Assembly: GCA_900315745.1 (NCBI GenBank)
Contig: ONAG01000026.1
Location: 1-42,901 of the forward strand
Origin: an uncultured Prevotellaceae bacterium
GTDB lineage: Bacteria; Bacteroidota; Bacteroidia; Bacteroidales; Bacteroidaceae
Length of the DNA: 42,901 nucleotides
Direction: 5' to 3'
Numbering within the stretch: the first letter of the stretch is position 1; each line of letters starts with the position of its first letter. Below the pieces are notes generated by a model. The model was not told where the DNA came from. It worked only from the letters and a program-made list of their open reading frames with translations, and searched no databases. Shown here piece by piece: positions 33,184 to 42,078 of this stretch. Made by a program: the position numbers and the translations under genes.

Positions 33184-35367
33184 TTACTTTTCCTTCAGGT
33201 AATCTTCGAAATACTGTGTTATGCGCTCATGCAGGTGTACGCTCTTGCGACCGCGCATGTTGTGTGGCTCGCTGGGATATGTGAAGAAGTCGGGCTGAGT
33301 GCCTGATTGGATGCAAGCCTCGATGAACGACAGGCAATGCTGTGGCACCACGGTCTTGTCGTTGAGACCTTGGATTATCTGCAACTTGCCCTTCAGGTTC
33401 TTGGCTTGTCGCAGCAGCGAAGTCTTCTCATATCCTTCCGGGTTGGTCTGCGGGGTGTCCATGTAACGCTCGCCGTACATCACCTCATACCATTTCCAGT
33501 CGATGACAGGTCCTCCAGCCACACCCACCTTGAAGACATCGGGATGGTTGGTCATCAGGCTGATGGTCATGAATCCGCCGTAGCTCCAGCCGTGAACGCC
33601 AATGCGGTCGGTGTCCACGAAAGGCAAGGACTTCAGATATTCCACACCTTTCATCTGGTCAGCCATCTCCACTTGTCCCAATTGTCGGAAAGTGACCTGT
33701 TCGAAGTCTCTGCCACGGTCCTTGCTTCCCCTGTTGTCGAGGATGAAGAGCAGGTAGCCCTTCTGTGCCATGTACGTCTCCCACCCACGAGAGTAGTAGT
33801 GCCATCGCGCCTCCACGTTGCGTGCGTGAGGACCACCATAGACGTAGATCACGGTGGGGTATTTTTGGGAAGGGTCGAAATTGGTGGGTTTCACCATGCG
33901 GTAGTACAGGTCGGTAGTGCCGTCAGCAGCCTTGATGGTGCCGCAGCTGTATTCCGGCACGTTGTAGCCCTCCCATGGGTCTTGTGCTGTGAATAGTGTG
34001 GCACGTTTCTTCTTCCCCAATGTGATCAGTTCGATGCACCGAGGCACATCAGGTTCGGTGAAGTTGTCGTAGGCTTTCATTCCAGATGCAGAGAGCATGG
34101 AGGTATGTCTCCCGTCCTCCTGCCACACGTTGGCGTGGCATCCACGTCCGTTGTCGAGCAGCGTGCGCTTTCCGTTGGCGAGGCTCACCTCATAGAGATT
34201 GTTCTGTATGGGATTGGCTTCCGTGGATAGTATGACGATGCTGTTGCGTTTCTTGCAGAATCCCACGAGGTCGAGCACCACCCACGGTCCTTTGGTGACT
34301 TGTTTCAGTTGCTTGCCATTGGTGTCGAAGAGATAAAGATGGTTGTAACCGTCTTTCTGACTTTGCAGCAGGAATTTGTCGGCATCCCACGGCAGGAAGG
34401 TGATGGGAGTCAAAGGCTCAGTGTAGCGGTCGTCGTGCTCGGTGTATATGGTTCCGATTTTTGTACCGTTAATTGCGTCATACACAGTCAGTTGCATGTC
34501 AGTCTGGTCGCGGTTGAGCTCCTGCATGTAAATGCGTTTCGAGTCAGGGCTCCACTGTATGTTGGTGAAATAGCGGTCTGTGGGGTCGCCAGCCTGCAAG
34601 TATGTGGTTTTTCCTGTAAGCAAGTCATAGACGCCCACGGTAACCTTGTGGCTTGTCTCACCCGCCATGGGATATTTGTCAGGCTCCTCGGTGGCAATGC
34701 GCGTGCTGTGGTTCACTTGTGGATAGTCGCTCACCATGCTTTGGTCCATTCGGTAGAAGGCAAGACGCTGTCCGTCGGGACTCCAGAACGTGCCTTTGTA
34801 GATGCCGAACTCATCGCGGTGGACACTCTGTCCATAGACAATCTCCCTGCTGCCGTCGGTGGTCAGTTGATGCGTGCTGCCCTGAGCATCCTCAACGAAG
34901 AGGTTGCATTCCTCGACATAGGCGTTGGCACGTGAGGCAGGAGTCCAGTCTTCGGTGTCGTGGCCCGCTGCCTGCCTGAAAGTCACCTTCCCTTTCTTCC
35001 AGTCATAAAGAATCCGCTCCTTGGATGACTGCACCATGATGAGAGTGGAGTCGGGGTAGGGAAAGGAAGCCGATGTGAGGCTCCATACCGCTTCGTCCAT
35101 GCCTATGGCAGTGTTTATGCTCTCACGGTTTACAAGTTCAGACTCTTTGTTGTCCTTTGAGTTCAATTTCAGACAAGCGTCTTTGGTAAGGTGAATGAGC
35201 ACGTCTCCCCACCAACAATACGTTTGGTTTTCCGGCGACATCTTCCGGTAGTTCATGCCGCCGAAATTGAGGTCTTCAAGGCTGAAAAGCTTGTCTTGTG
35301 CCATCGTGGTAGTGGTGAGCAGTGCGAGCAAGATGAGCAGTGCCCATTGCTTGTTCTTAATCTTCAT
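33184..35367 (-). CDS. S9B peptidase, PtpA/DPP4-like prolyl peptidase
   Basis: An exported serine peptidase that removes di- or tripeptides ending in proline from peptide N-termini. It has 727 residues when started at ATG 35367, which begins a good signal peptide ([19 protein letters not shown]). The open frame runs 116 codons further upstream, but that part overlaps the methyltransferase gene out of frame and has no signal sequence, so I reject it. A beta-propeller (about 50-470) precedes the hydrolase domain with catalytic S595 in GWSYGG, D670 in GLNDKT and H702 in SEPHNM; spacing of 75 and 107 residues equals that in Porphyromonas PtpA and DPPIV. The sequence around [15 protein letters not shown] resembles PtpA more than the double-Glu motif of DPPIV, so prolyl tripeptidyl peptidase is my preference. 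It overlaps the preceding gene by 11 bases. Confidence 0.9.
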   Translation of the reverse strand: MKIKNKQWALLILLALLTTTTMAQDKLFSLEDLNFGGMNYRKMSPENQTYCWWGDVLIHLTKDACLKLNSKDNKESELVNRESINTAIGMDEAVWSLTSASFPYPDSTLIMVQSSKERILYDWKKGKVTFRQAAGHDTEDWTPASRANAYVEECNLFVEDAQGSTHQLTTDGSREIVYGQSVHRDEFGIYKGTFWSPDGQRLAFYRMDQSMVSDYPQVNHSTRIATEEPDKYPMAGETSHKVTVGVYDLLTGKTTYLQAGDPTDRYFTNIQWSPDSKRIYMQELNRDQTDMQLTVYDAINGTKIGTIYTEHDDRYTEPLTPITFLPWDADKFLLQSQKDGYNHLYLFDTNGKQLKQVTKGPWVVLDLVGFCKKRNSIVILSTEANPIQNNLYEVSLANGKRTLLDNGRGCHANVWQEDGRHTSMLSASGMKAYDNFTEPDVPRCIELITLGKKKRATLFTAQDPWEGYNVPEYSCGTIKAADGTTDLYYRMVKPTNFDPSQKYPTVIYVYGGPHARNVEARWHYYSRGWETYMAQKGYLLFILDNRGSKDRGRDFEQVTFRQLGQVEMADQMKGVEYLKSLPFVDTDRIGVHGWSYGGFMTISLMTNHPDVFKVGVAGGPVIDWKWYEVMYGERYMDTPQTNPEGYEKTSLLRQAKNLKGKLQIIQGLNDKTVVPQHCLSFIEACIQSGTQPDFFTYPSEPHNMRGRKSVHLHERITQYFEDYLKEK

Positions 35368-36946
35368 CGTCGAATCTCCTGTCTTTTTTCTTGTTGAAAG
35401 GCTTCTTGCCGAATTGCTTGCGGTCGAAAGACTTGCGGTCAAAAGACTTGCGGTCGAAGTCCTTTCTTGGACCTCTCTTGTCATCATCGCCCTTGAAGCC
35501 TCTTTTCCCGCCATCACCGCGTCCGAATTTTCTGTCGGAGAACCTGTCACCTCTTTCGCCTCTGTCTCTTCTGTCGCCTCTTCTGTCGTCGCGCTCGCCA
35601 CGGAATCCGTTTCGGCGATCTTCCTTCTCCTCCTTGCGCTGGAAGGACTCCAACTTGTGGTGATGGAAGGTGAAGGAACGGATGTCGCCATCCTCGTTTT
35701 CGCTCTCTTCCTCAATACGTTGCTTGAAATCGCGATTTTTCTTGAAGCGGTGCTTCTCAGCCATGGCAGCCTTCTCTTCTTCAGTCTTCACAACGCCTCC
35801 ATCGCTGCGGAATTCCTTCAGTTTGCCCTCGAAGATGGTGTATTTGCGGAATTCACATTCGAGCGAGCCATTATAGACAGGAATCTTGATGGATGGGCGC
35901 AGTCCGATTTGCTCGAAGCATTCTTCCCTATAGCTCAAAATCCAAGCCTCGTTGCCGGTGAAAGCATGTTTCAGTTTCTCACCGATTATGCGGTAAGTGC
36001 CAAGCAAGTCTGGGGTGGAGATGCGCTCTCCGTAAGGAGGATTTGTCACCATGATGCTCTTCTCCGCAGGCTGCGTGAAGTCGTTGATGTCGGCTTGTGC
36101 CACAGTAATGACCGATGCCAAGCCGGCAGCCCTTACGTTGAGGCGTGCCGTGTTCACACATTTCATGTCTATGTCGTAACCATAGATATGATGGTTGAAC
36201 TCCCGCTCCTTGGAGTCGTCGTTGTAAATCATGTCGAACAATTCCTCATCGAAGTCAGGCCATTTCTCGAAGGCATATCCTTTGCGGAATACGCCCGGCG
36301 ACATGTTCTGTGCAATGAGGGCAGCCTCGATGAGCAAGGTTCCTGAGCCGCACATGGGGTCGATGAAGTCGCAGTCGCCTTTCCATCCTGTCATGAGTAT
36401 CATACCGGCAGCCAGCACCTCGTTGAGCGGTGCTTCCACAGACTCCTGGCGATAGCCGCGTCGGTGCAGCGACTCTCCGCTGGAGTCGAGGCTTAGCGTG
36501 CCGTCCTCGTCGGCAATGTGTATATGCAAACGCAGGTCTGGGTTGGTCACCGAGATATTGGGGCGTGTTCCGGTGCTTTCACGGAATTGGTCAACAATGG
36601 CGTCTTTCACCTTGTAGGCTACGAATTTGGAGTGTCTGAACTCTTCGGAGAACACCACGGAATCTACTGCGAAAGTCTTGTTGTTGTCCAAGTATTTTGT
36701 CCAATCCACCTTGAGCACCTCGTTATAGACATCGTCGGCGCTGCGTGCTTTGAAGTGAATGATTGGTTTGAGGATTCTGATGGCAGTGCGCAATTGGAAA
36801 TTGGCGCGGTACATTAGTTCTTTGTCTCCCTTGAAGGATACCATTCGCCGGCCAATCTGTATGTCGTTGGCTCCTAATTCAGTCAATTCTTGTGCCAAGA
36901 TGGGCTCCAGACCCATGAAAGTCTTGGCAATCAGTTCAAATTCCAT
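35357..36946 (-). CDS. THUMP-domain rRNA methyltransferase (RlmL/UPF0020 type) with basic RGG-like tail
   Basis: A SAM-dependent RNA N-methyltransferase of the RlmL N-terminal type, expected to modify a guanine of 23S rRNA. Starting at ATG 36946 (MEFELIAKTFMGLEP) it has 529 residues; the frame upstream to 37045 is non-homologous and passes over the promoter. It has a THUMP domain (about 40-150), then the methyltransferase with SAM motif DPMCGSGTLLIEAAL (196-210) and catalytic TNPPYGER (301-308). Residues 437-529 form a highly charged tail rich in Arg, Asp, Gly and Lys, with repeated D-R-K-S-F units near 498-511. Such tails often bind RNA. The stop overlaps the peptidase start by 11 bases. It leads the five-gene cluster. 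Confidence 0.93.
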   Translation of the reverse strand: MEFELIAKTFMGLEPILAQELTELGANDIQIGRRMVSFKGDKELMYRANFQLRTAIRILKPIIHFKARSADDVYNEVLKVDWTKYLDNNKTFAVDSVVFSEEFRHSKFVAYKVKDAIVDQFRESTGTRPNISVTNPDLRLHIHIADEDGTLSLDSSGESLHRRGYRQESVEAPLNEVLAAGMILMTGWKGDCDFIDPMCGSGTLLIEAALIAQNMSPGVFRKGYAFEKWPDFDEELFDMIYNDDSKEREFNHHIYGYDIDMKCVNTARLNVRAAGLASVITVAQADINDFTQPAEKSIMVTNPPYGERISTPDLLGTYRIIGEKLKHAFTGNEAWILSYREECFEQIGLRPSIKIPVYNGSLECEFRKYTIFEGKLKEFRSDGGVVKTEEEKAAMAEKHRFKKNRDFKQRIEEESENEDGDIRSFTFHHHKLESFQRKEEKEDRRNGFRGERDDRRGDRRDRGERGDRFSDRKFGRGDGGKRGFKGDDDKRGPRKDFDRKSFDRKSFDRKQFGKKPFNKKKDRRFDDED

Positions 36947-37032
36947 TTCTTTGTAGTTGTTCAATAAGATATGCTGCGCCATCAAGGCAGTCCCTTGATG
37001 ACATTGCAAGCGCGAAAAGCGCATTTTCGGGG

Positions 37033-37061
37033 CAAAGATAAGCATTTTATATCGATTTCAA
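37033..37061 (-). promoter_or_regulatory. Promoter of the methyltransferase-peptidase-purD cluster
   Basis: Minus strand: TTG (37059-37061), an 18-base spacer and TATCTTTG (37033-37040). The predicted start near 37026 gives an 80-base leader to ATG 36946 and rules out the longer ORF starting at 37045. Confidence 0.65.
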
Positions 37062-37121
37062 GTCAAGGAAATCATTTTTTTGGGATAATTCAGAAAAAGA
37101 TGATGGTGAGAAATTACTTTT

Positions 37122-37166
37122 TTAAGGACTTTATGGACTTAGAGGACTTTATGTTCTTTGAGGTCT
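37122..37166. repeat. 9-bp-period TTAAGGACT array
   Basis: Five units in exact 9-base phase: TTAAGGACT, TTATGGACT, TAGAGGACT, TTATGTTCT and TTGAGGTCT. The array lies between two divergent promoters (37033-37061, minus; 37215-37222, plus). Confidence 0.85.
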
Positions 37167-37214
37167 TTTTCTTGAAAAATCGGGGAAAAGTTTTCAAATC
37201 TTCATATTAATGTT

Positions 37215-37222
37215 TATCTTTG
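37215..37222 (+). promoter_or_regulatory. -7 box TATCTTTG of the CDP-alcohol phosphatidyltransferase-like cluster
   Basis: A perfect TAnnTTTG box 16 bases before ATG 37239; the -33 region is only T-rich. The transcript would have a leader of about 10 bases. Confidence 0.6.
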
Positions 37223-37238
37223 CAAATTCAAAGAGTAA

Positions 37239-38237
37239 ATGAACAATATTGATAATACGTCCCTAAAGAACATTTCCGACATGACTTTCAACGAGAAATT
37301 GCACGTCTCGGTGAAGTACGATGATATAGAGGACTGGCTCGACATGCATTTCATACGCCCTGTAGGACTCCGTTGGGCAATGACATGCATGAAGCATAAT
37401 GTGCATCCCAATGTGGTGACAGTCATCTCCATGTTCCTTGGCATAGTTGCCGGGGTGATGTTCTCATATCCAGACGTGGCACACAACATCATCGGTGTGG
37501 TACTCATGCTGCTCTTTACTTTTGGAAGTTCCGCCGACGGGCAATTGACAAGGCTCACAGGCAAGAGAACTTTTGAGGGCAGAGTGCTCAACCGCTTGTC
37601 AAAATACGTTTGCTTTTTTGTCATTTATGTGGCTATAGCCATCAGAATCTACTACACCCCAATGCCTGGCACCGACACGGCATGGAGGCTTGCAGGATGG
37701 TTGCTCGTCATCATAGCCGCGGTGTTCGCACATTTGCAACAGGCATTGCTCGCCGACTACTACAAGAGGTTCCACTTGTGGATGAAGAAAGGAAAAGAAG
37801 GTGGCGAAATCGACAGCTACGCACAACAGCGCGACATCTATGAAAACTTGCCAAAAAAGGGGAACGTCATTAAAGGACTCATAAAAAGAGTGTGCTATTC
37901 TAACTACGCCAACTATTGTCGCAGACTGGAAAAGAGAACACCCAACGCCCAAAAGCTAAAAACTGCTCTGTTGGAGAAATATGAGACGGTGGAATCTCTT
38001 CCCGATGACCTGAGGCAGAATTACCTCAAAGGAAGCAGTCCGCTGATGATAATAGCCAACTTGCTGACATACAATTCAAGAGTCATCTGCCTCTTCGTGG
38101 CATGTTTGATAGACCAGCCTTGGATATACCCACTCTTCGAGATTGTGGTGCTGAGTTGCCTATACATCCACATGCACAAGAGTCATGAGGACCTATGTGC
38201 CTCAATACATGATAAATACCTGAAAAACACGATATGA
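37239..38237 (+). CDS. CDP-alcohol phosphatidyltransferase-like protein with degenerate active site
   Basis: A 332-residue polytopic membrane protein that aligns with the CDP-alcohol phosphatidyltransferase fold: HPNVVTVISMFLGIVAGVMF begins the first membrane segments, then the signature region at residues 97-122. In active enzymes the signature is D-x2-D-G-x2-A-R-x8-G-x3-D-x3-D. Here the spacing is kept exactly (D100-G101, R105, G114), but the first, third and fourth aspartates are S97, N118 and K122, and the Ala is T104. These residues bind the metals and the CDP-alcohol, so normal catalysis seems unlikely. The C-terminal 100 residues add a basic soluble part (about 175-255) and two more hydrophobic segments. 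It starts a cluster; its stop overlaps the HAD start by four bases. Confidence 0.82.
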   Translation: MNNIDNTSLKNISDMTFNEKLHVSVKYDDIEDWLDMHFIRPVGLRWAMTCMKHNVHPNVVTVISMFLGIVAGVMFSYPDVAHNIIGVVLMLLFTFGSSADGQLTRLTGKRTFEGRVLNRLSKYVCFFVIYVAIAIRIYYTPMPGTDTAWRLAGWLLVIIAAVFAHLQQALLADYYKRFHLWMKKGKEGGEIDSYAQQRDIYENLPKKGNVIKGLIKRVCYSNYANYCRRLEKRTPNAQKLKTALLEKYETVESLPDDLRQNYLKGSSPLMIIANLLTYNSRVICLFVACLIDQPWIYPLFEIVVLSCLYIHMHKSHEDLCASIHDKYLKNTI

Positions 38238-38995
38238 ATAGAACAAGCGCAGAGAATAACAAGGTTCTTGCAAAGCCCAAAGGATTTGTCTTCGACTACA
38301 GAGGAACCATCGACACGCAAGGATGCCATTGGGGAAAGATGATATGGCATGCCTACGAAAGAGCGAACATTCCTGTCAGCGAGGATGAATTCCAGAAGGC
38401 ATACGTGGATGCGGAACGCACATTGGGGAGAAACCCCATCATACAGACATCCTACACATTCGAGAAGACACTGAGGGTGAAACTGCGCATAGAGATGGAC
38501 TATCTGCTCGAAAACCATTGCCTGCAAATGGATGTAGAGAAAGGATACAAACTGGTGGACAACTTGCTCGACGACCTCTATGGGCGAGTATGCAAGACGG
38601 TTGCCAATAGCAAGAATGTGCTGGCTCTCCTCAAGAAGCAATTCCCATTGGCATTGGTGAGCAACTTCTATGGGAACATGGGAGAGGTGATAAAAGAATT
38701 TGAACTTGAAGGATTGTTCGAACACATAGTAGAGTCGGCAGTGGTTGGTGTGAAAAAGCCTGACCCAAAAATTTTCCAAATGGGAGTGGAGGCACTCGGG
38801 TTGACACCTGCCGACGTCGTAGTAGTGGGCGATAGCTTTGACAAAGACATACTGCCCGCGAAAAAACTTGGATGCCGAACAATATGGATAAAAGGGGAGG
38901 AGTGGACAAAGGAAAGGCACGACGAGAACATCCCAGAAGCTGTGATAGAGTCGTTGGACGAAATAATCACCTTGTTCGCTCTTGACCTACATTGA
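38234..38995 (+). CDS. HAD-superfamily protein with altered motif I
   Basis: A 253-residue cytoplasmic haloacid-dehalogenase-fold protein, probably a phosphatase or a relative. Motif I is FVFDYRGTID with nucleophile D21, but the usual second aspartate (D+2) is R23. Motif II is S143 in LALVSNF, motif III K175 in KKPDPKIF, and motif IV is VVVGDSFDKD with D200 and D203. A helical cap lies at about 30-125. Loss of the D+2 acid/base is known in non-phosphatase HADs (dehalogenases, phosphonatase), while Arg there is unusual; related Bacteroidota proteins often show DYGGT. Start and stop overlap or abut both neighbours, so it belongs to the same transcript as the phosphatidyltransferase-like gene. 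Confidence 0.85.
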   Translation: MNRTSAENNKVLAKPKGFVFDYRGTIDTQGCHWGKMIWHAYERANIPVSEDEFQKAYVDAERTLGRNPIIQTSYTFEKTLRVKLRIEMDYLLENHCLQMDVEKGYKLVDNLLDDLYGRVCKTVANSKNVLALLKKQFPLALVSNFYGNMGEVIKEFELEGLFEHIVESAVVGVKKPDPKIFQMGVEALGLTPADVVVVGDSFDKDILPAKKLGCRTIWIKGEEWTKERHDENIPEAVIESLDEIITLFALDLH

Positions 38996-39000
38996 CAATC

Positions 39001-41553
39001 ATGAAGAAATCGACAAAACTCATATTGACATTATTTCTTTGGACATTTGCCGTCGTTGCCAATGCCCAAATCAATGGCCTCGTGCTCGACAAGGAGACGG
39101 GCGACTCCATACCTTTCTGCAGCATCATATACAAAGGAAACCATGTGGCAGTGGCAGGAGGACCAGATGGCAGGTTCACCATCGAAAGGCATAATGGATG
39201 GTCGCTCACCATAAAGGCTGTGGGCTACAAGTCGCAAACCATCGCCATCAAGGAGAACACGCCCTCCGAACTAACCATAACGCTGAAGCCTGAGGCTCAA
39301 AGACTTGAGGAAGTTGTGGTGAAGTCGAAGAGGAAAAACAAATACAGCAGGAAAAACAACCCCGCCGTGGAACTGATGAAGAGGGTGATAGAAGCGAAAA
39401 AGCGGACAGACCTGACAAACCACGACTATTACAAATACGACAAATACCAGAAAATCACCTTGGCTGTGAACGATGTCACGCCAACGGAAATGGAGGAGGT
39501 GCAGAAAAAGAAGCAACAATGGCTCTTGGACCAGGTGGAGATGTGCCCATTCAACAACAAGCTCATCCTGCCAGTTTCAATAGACGAGACAGTATCGCAG
39601 CACATCTACAGAAAAAAGCCGAAGACAGAAAAGGACATAATAACAGGGCAGAGAAGCAAGGGCGTGAACCAGCTCATAGAGACTGGAAACATCCTAAACA
39701 CGATGCTGAAAGACGTCTTCACCGACATAGACATCTATGACGACCAGATAAGGCTGCTGCAATACCCATTCACAAGCCCGATAGGAAAGGATGCCGTGGC
39801 ATTCTACAGATTCTATATAGAAGACACCGTGTATGTGGGCAAGGACAAGTGCTTCCACTTGCAGTTCACACCCAACAACCAGCAAGACTTCGGATTCAGA
39901 GGAGAACTGTTCATATTGGCAGACTCGTCGCTGCATGTGAAAAAATGCAATCTCACCATACCCAAAAGAAGTGATGTGAACTTCGTGGAGAATCTCAAGG
40001 TGGAACAAGAATACACCCAGCTCGACAACGGGGAGTGGGTGCTCACCATAGACAACATGTTGGTGGAGATGAAGTTGACAAACTTCCTCAGCAAGGCTGT
40101 GGTGATAAGAAATACCTATCTGCATGACTATTCATTCGAAGCCCTGCCAAAAAAGATGTTCAAGGGAAAGGCGGCTTCAATAGTGAATGCCGATGCCCGA
40201 ATGAAGGATGATGGCTTCTGGAAAGAATACCGACAGGTGGAACTCACCAAGAGCGAGTCGAACATGGACGATTTCCTCAGCAGCCTGCAAAACATCAAGG
40301 GATTCAAATACATACTCTTTGGCGCAAAGGCACTTATCGAGAACTACGTGGAGACTGCCGGTCCTGGCGGGAGGAGCAAGTTCGACATAGGACCTGTAAA
40401 CACCATCGTCTCCACCAATTTCGTGGATGGAATGAGGTTCAGGTTCAGCGGGCAGACAACAGCCGCCTTGAATCCACACCTTTTCTGGAAAGGCTATGTG
40501 GCTCATGGCATGAAGACCAACAAAACCTATTACAGTACGCTGCTGACCTATTCGTTCAACAAAAAGAACTACCAGCCTACGGAGTTTCCCATAAAGACGA
40601 TCTCTTTCCAATCTGCATACGATGTGATGTCGCCTTCCGACAAGTTCCTGCATACCGACAAGGACAATGTGTTCACGGCGTTCAAATGGAAAAAGGTGAA
40701 CCAGATGTATTTCTACAACCGCCAGGAAGTGAAATTCGACTGGGAGACAGAAGGAGGACTTCGCACGATGTTCAGCGCCAAGACCGAAAGCAACGAGCCT
40801 ACGGGAGAACTCGCCTTCAGACGATTGGCAAGCAACGAGCCTGTCACCAAGTTCAGGACCACGGAGATGTCGTTGGGATTCATCTATTGTCCTGGCAGGA
40901 CATACGTAAATACCAAGCAGCATAGGCTTGCCATCAATTTCGACGCGCCGGAATTGTCGGTGTCGCATACCATCGGCTTCAATGGATTTCTCGGAGGAGA
41001 TTACAAATACAACTATACTGAGCTCAGCATCTACAAAAGGTTTTGGCTCAATAGTTGGGGAAGGTTGGACGTGCGCTTGAAAGGTGGAGCACAATGGAAC
41101 AAGGTGCCCTTCCCACTGCTCATCATGCCGCCGGCAAACCTCTCGTACACCATCAACCCGGGTACCTTCTCGCTGTTGAACAACATGGAATTCCTCAACG
41201 ACAGGTTCGCCATGCTCAATGTGGCATGGGACCTCAATGGAAAGATATTCAACAGAATACCACTGTTGCAAAAACTGAAGTGGAGGGAAACAATAGGAAT
41301 CAAAGGCATGATCGGGCATCTCACCGACAAGAACAATCCTTTCCTGCCACAAAACGCAAACTCTGATTTCCTATTCGCTTTCCCATCAGACACTTACTTG
41401 CTCAACAAAAAAGAGCCGTACTGGGAATTCCATGTCGGAATATACAACATATTGAAGTTCTTTGAGGTGGACTATGTGCGCCGGTTGAGCTACACCGGAC
41501 TGCCAGGAGTACACAAGCATGGAATAAGGTTCACTTTTGAATTTACTTTCTGA
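39001..41553 (+). CDS. DUF5686 outer-membrane protein with carboxypeptidase-regulatory-like domain
   Basis: An 850-residue exported protein. A signal peptide (KKSTKLILTLFLWTFAVVANA) is followed by a CarboxypepD_reg-like beta-sandwich (about 24-105; GLVLDKETGDSIPFCSIIYKG), then the DUF5686 region predicted to end in an outer-membrane beta-barrel, with a terminal strand ending in phenylalanine (GIRFTFEFTF) as expected for barrel assembly. It is not a classical SusC/TonB receptor: no plug domain is recognised. The family is widespread in Bacteroidota with unknown function. The open frame begins with a TTG at 38992; the ATG at 39001 starts the signal peptide and lies five bases after the HAD stop. 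Confidence 0.88.
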   Translation: MKKSTKLILTLFLWTFAVVANAQINGLVLDKETGDSIPFCSIIYKGNHVAVAGGPDGRFTIERHNGWSLTIKAVGYKSQTIAIKENTPSELTITLKPEAQRLEEVVVKSKRKNKYSRKNNPAVELMKRVIEAKKRTDLTNHDYYKYDKYQKITLAVNDVTPTEMEEVQKKKQQWLLDQVEMCPFNNKLILPVSIDETVSQHIYRKKPKTEKDIITGQRSKGVNQLIETGNILNTMLKDVFTDIDIYDDQIRLLQYPFTSPIGKDAVAFYRFYIEDTVYVGKDKCFHLQFTPNNQQDFGFRGELFILADSSLHVKKCNLTIPKRSDVNFVENLKVEQEYTQLDNGEWVLTIDNMLVEMKLTNFLSKAVVIRNTYLHDYSFEALPKKMFKGKAASIVNADARMKDDGFWKEYRQVELTKSESNMDDFLSSLQNIKGFKYILFGAKALIENYVETAGPGGRSKFDIGPVNTIVSTNFVDGMRFRFSGQTTAALNPHLFWKGYVAHGMKTNKTYYSTLLTYSFNKKNYQPTEFPIKTISFQSAYDVMSPSDKFLHTDKDNVFTAFKWKKVNQMYFYNRQEVKFDWETEGGLRTMFSAKTESNEPTGELAFRRLASNEPVTKFRTTEMSLGFIYCPGRTYVNTKQHRLAINFDAPELSVSHTIGFNGFLGGDYKYNYTELSIYKRFWLNSWGRLDVRLKGGAQWNKVPFPLLIMPPANLSYTINPGTFSLLNNMEFLNDRFAMLNVAWDLNGKIFNRIPLLQKLKWRETIGIKGMIGHLTDKNNPFLPQNANSDFLFAFPSDTYLLNKKEPYWEFHVGIYNILKFFEVDYVRRLSYTGLPGVHKHGIRFTFEFTF

Positions 41554-41585
41554 TAAGGATTACACATAAAACAAAAAGCACACCA

Positions 41586-42071
41586 ATGAGAAAAATAAGG
41601 AACCCATGGCTCCACAAGGAGGGATATTATTGTTTCGGATGCTGCCCCACCAACCCCATGGGCTTGCACATGGACTTCTATGAAGACGGCGACAGCGTGC
41701 TGTGCTTCTGGATTCCACAGGAAGTGTATCAAGGATGGGTGGGTGTGCTGCATGGCGGCATCATCAGCACTCTCATCGACGAAACTGCAGGATGGGTGGT
41801 ATCGAGGAAACTGCAGGCAGCGGGAATGACAAGCCGTCTGTCTGTGGCATACCACAAGGCACTGACAAGCAGGGAGACTCAAATCACGATAAGGGCGAAC
41901 ATTGCAGAGCAGCGCAGGAACCTCGCAACAATCCACGTGACAGTGGAGAACGCTCATGGCGAGGTGTGCGCTGAGGGCGATGCAGTCTATTTCGTTCTCT
42001 CACAAGAAAAATCTGCCGAGATGGGATTTGAAAAATGCGAGGTGGAAGGCGACAACCTCTTGCCATTCTGA
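41586..42071 (+). CDS. PaaI-type hotdog thioesterase
   Basis: A 161-residue cytoplasmic hotdog-fold protein of the PaaI/YbgC-like acyl-CoA thioesterase group. The core motif is VLHGGIISTLIDETAGW (54-70), with the HGG turn and the D65-E66 acidic pair on the central helix. An N-terminal cysteine-containing segment (YYCFGCCPTNPMGLHM, 14-29) is typical of a subgroup where C-F-G-C/x-x-x-N-P-x-G-L precedes the fold. The substrate acyl group is unknown. It is 32 bases after the DUF5686 gene and 7 bases before the response regulator. Confidence 0.9.
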   Translation: MRKIRNPWLHKEGYYCFGCCPTNPMGLHMDFYEDGDSVLCFWIPQEVYQGWVGVLHGGIISTLIDETAGWVVSRKLQAAGMTSRLSVAYHKALTSRETQITIRANIAEQRRNLATIHVTVENAHGEVCAEGDAVYFVLSQEKSAEMGFEKCEVEGDNLLPF

Positions 42072-42078
42072 AGAAGTC

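Noticed and set aside
35368-35715. N-terminal extension of the peptidase ORF (116 residues before the signal peptide)
   Set aside because: It lies wholly within the methyltransferase gene in another frame, lacks a signal sequence and would bury the clear signal peptide beginning at ATG 35367.
36947-37045. N-terminal extension of the methyltransferase ORF
   Set aside because: The extra residues lack family similarity and the likely promoter at 37033-37061 would place the start of transcription inside them.
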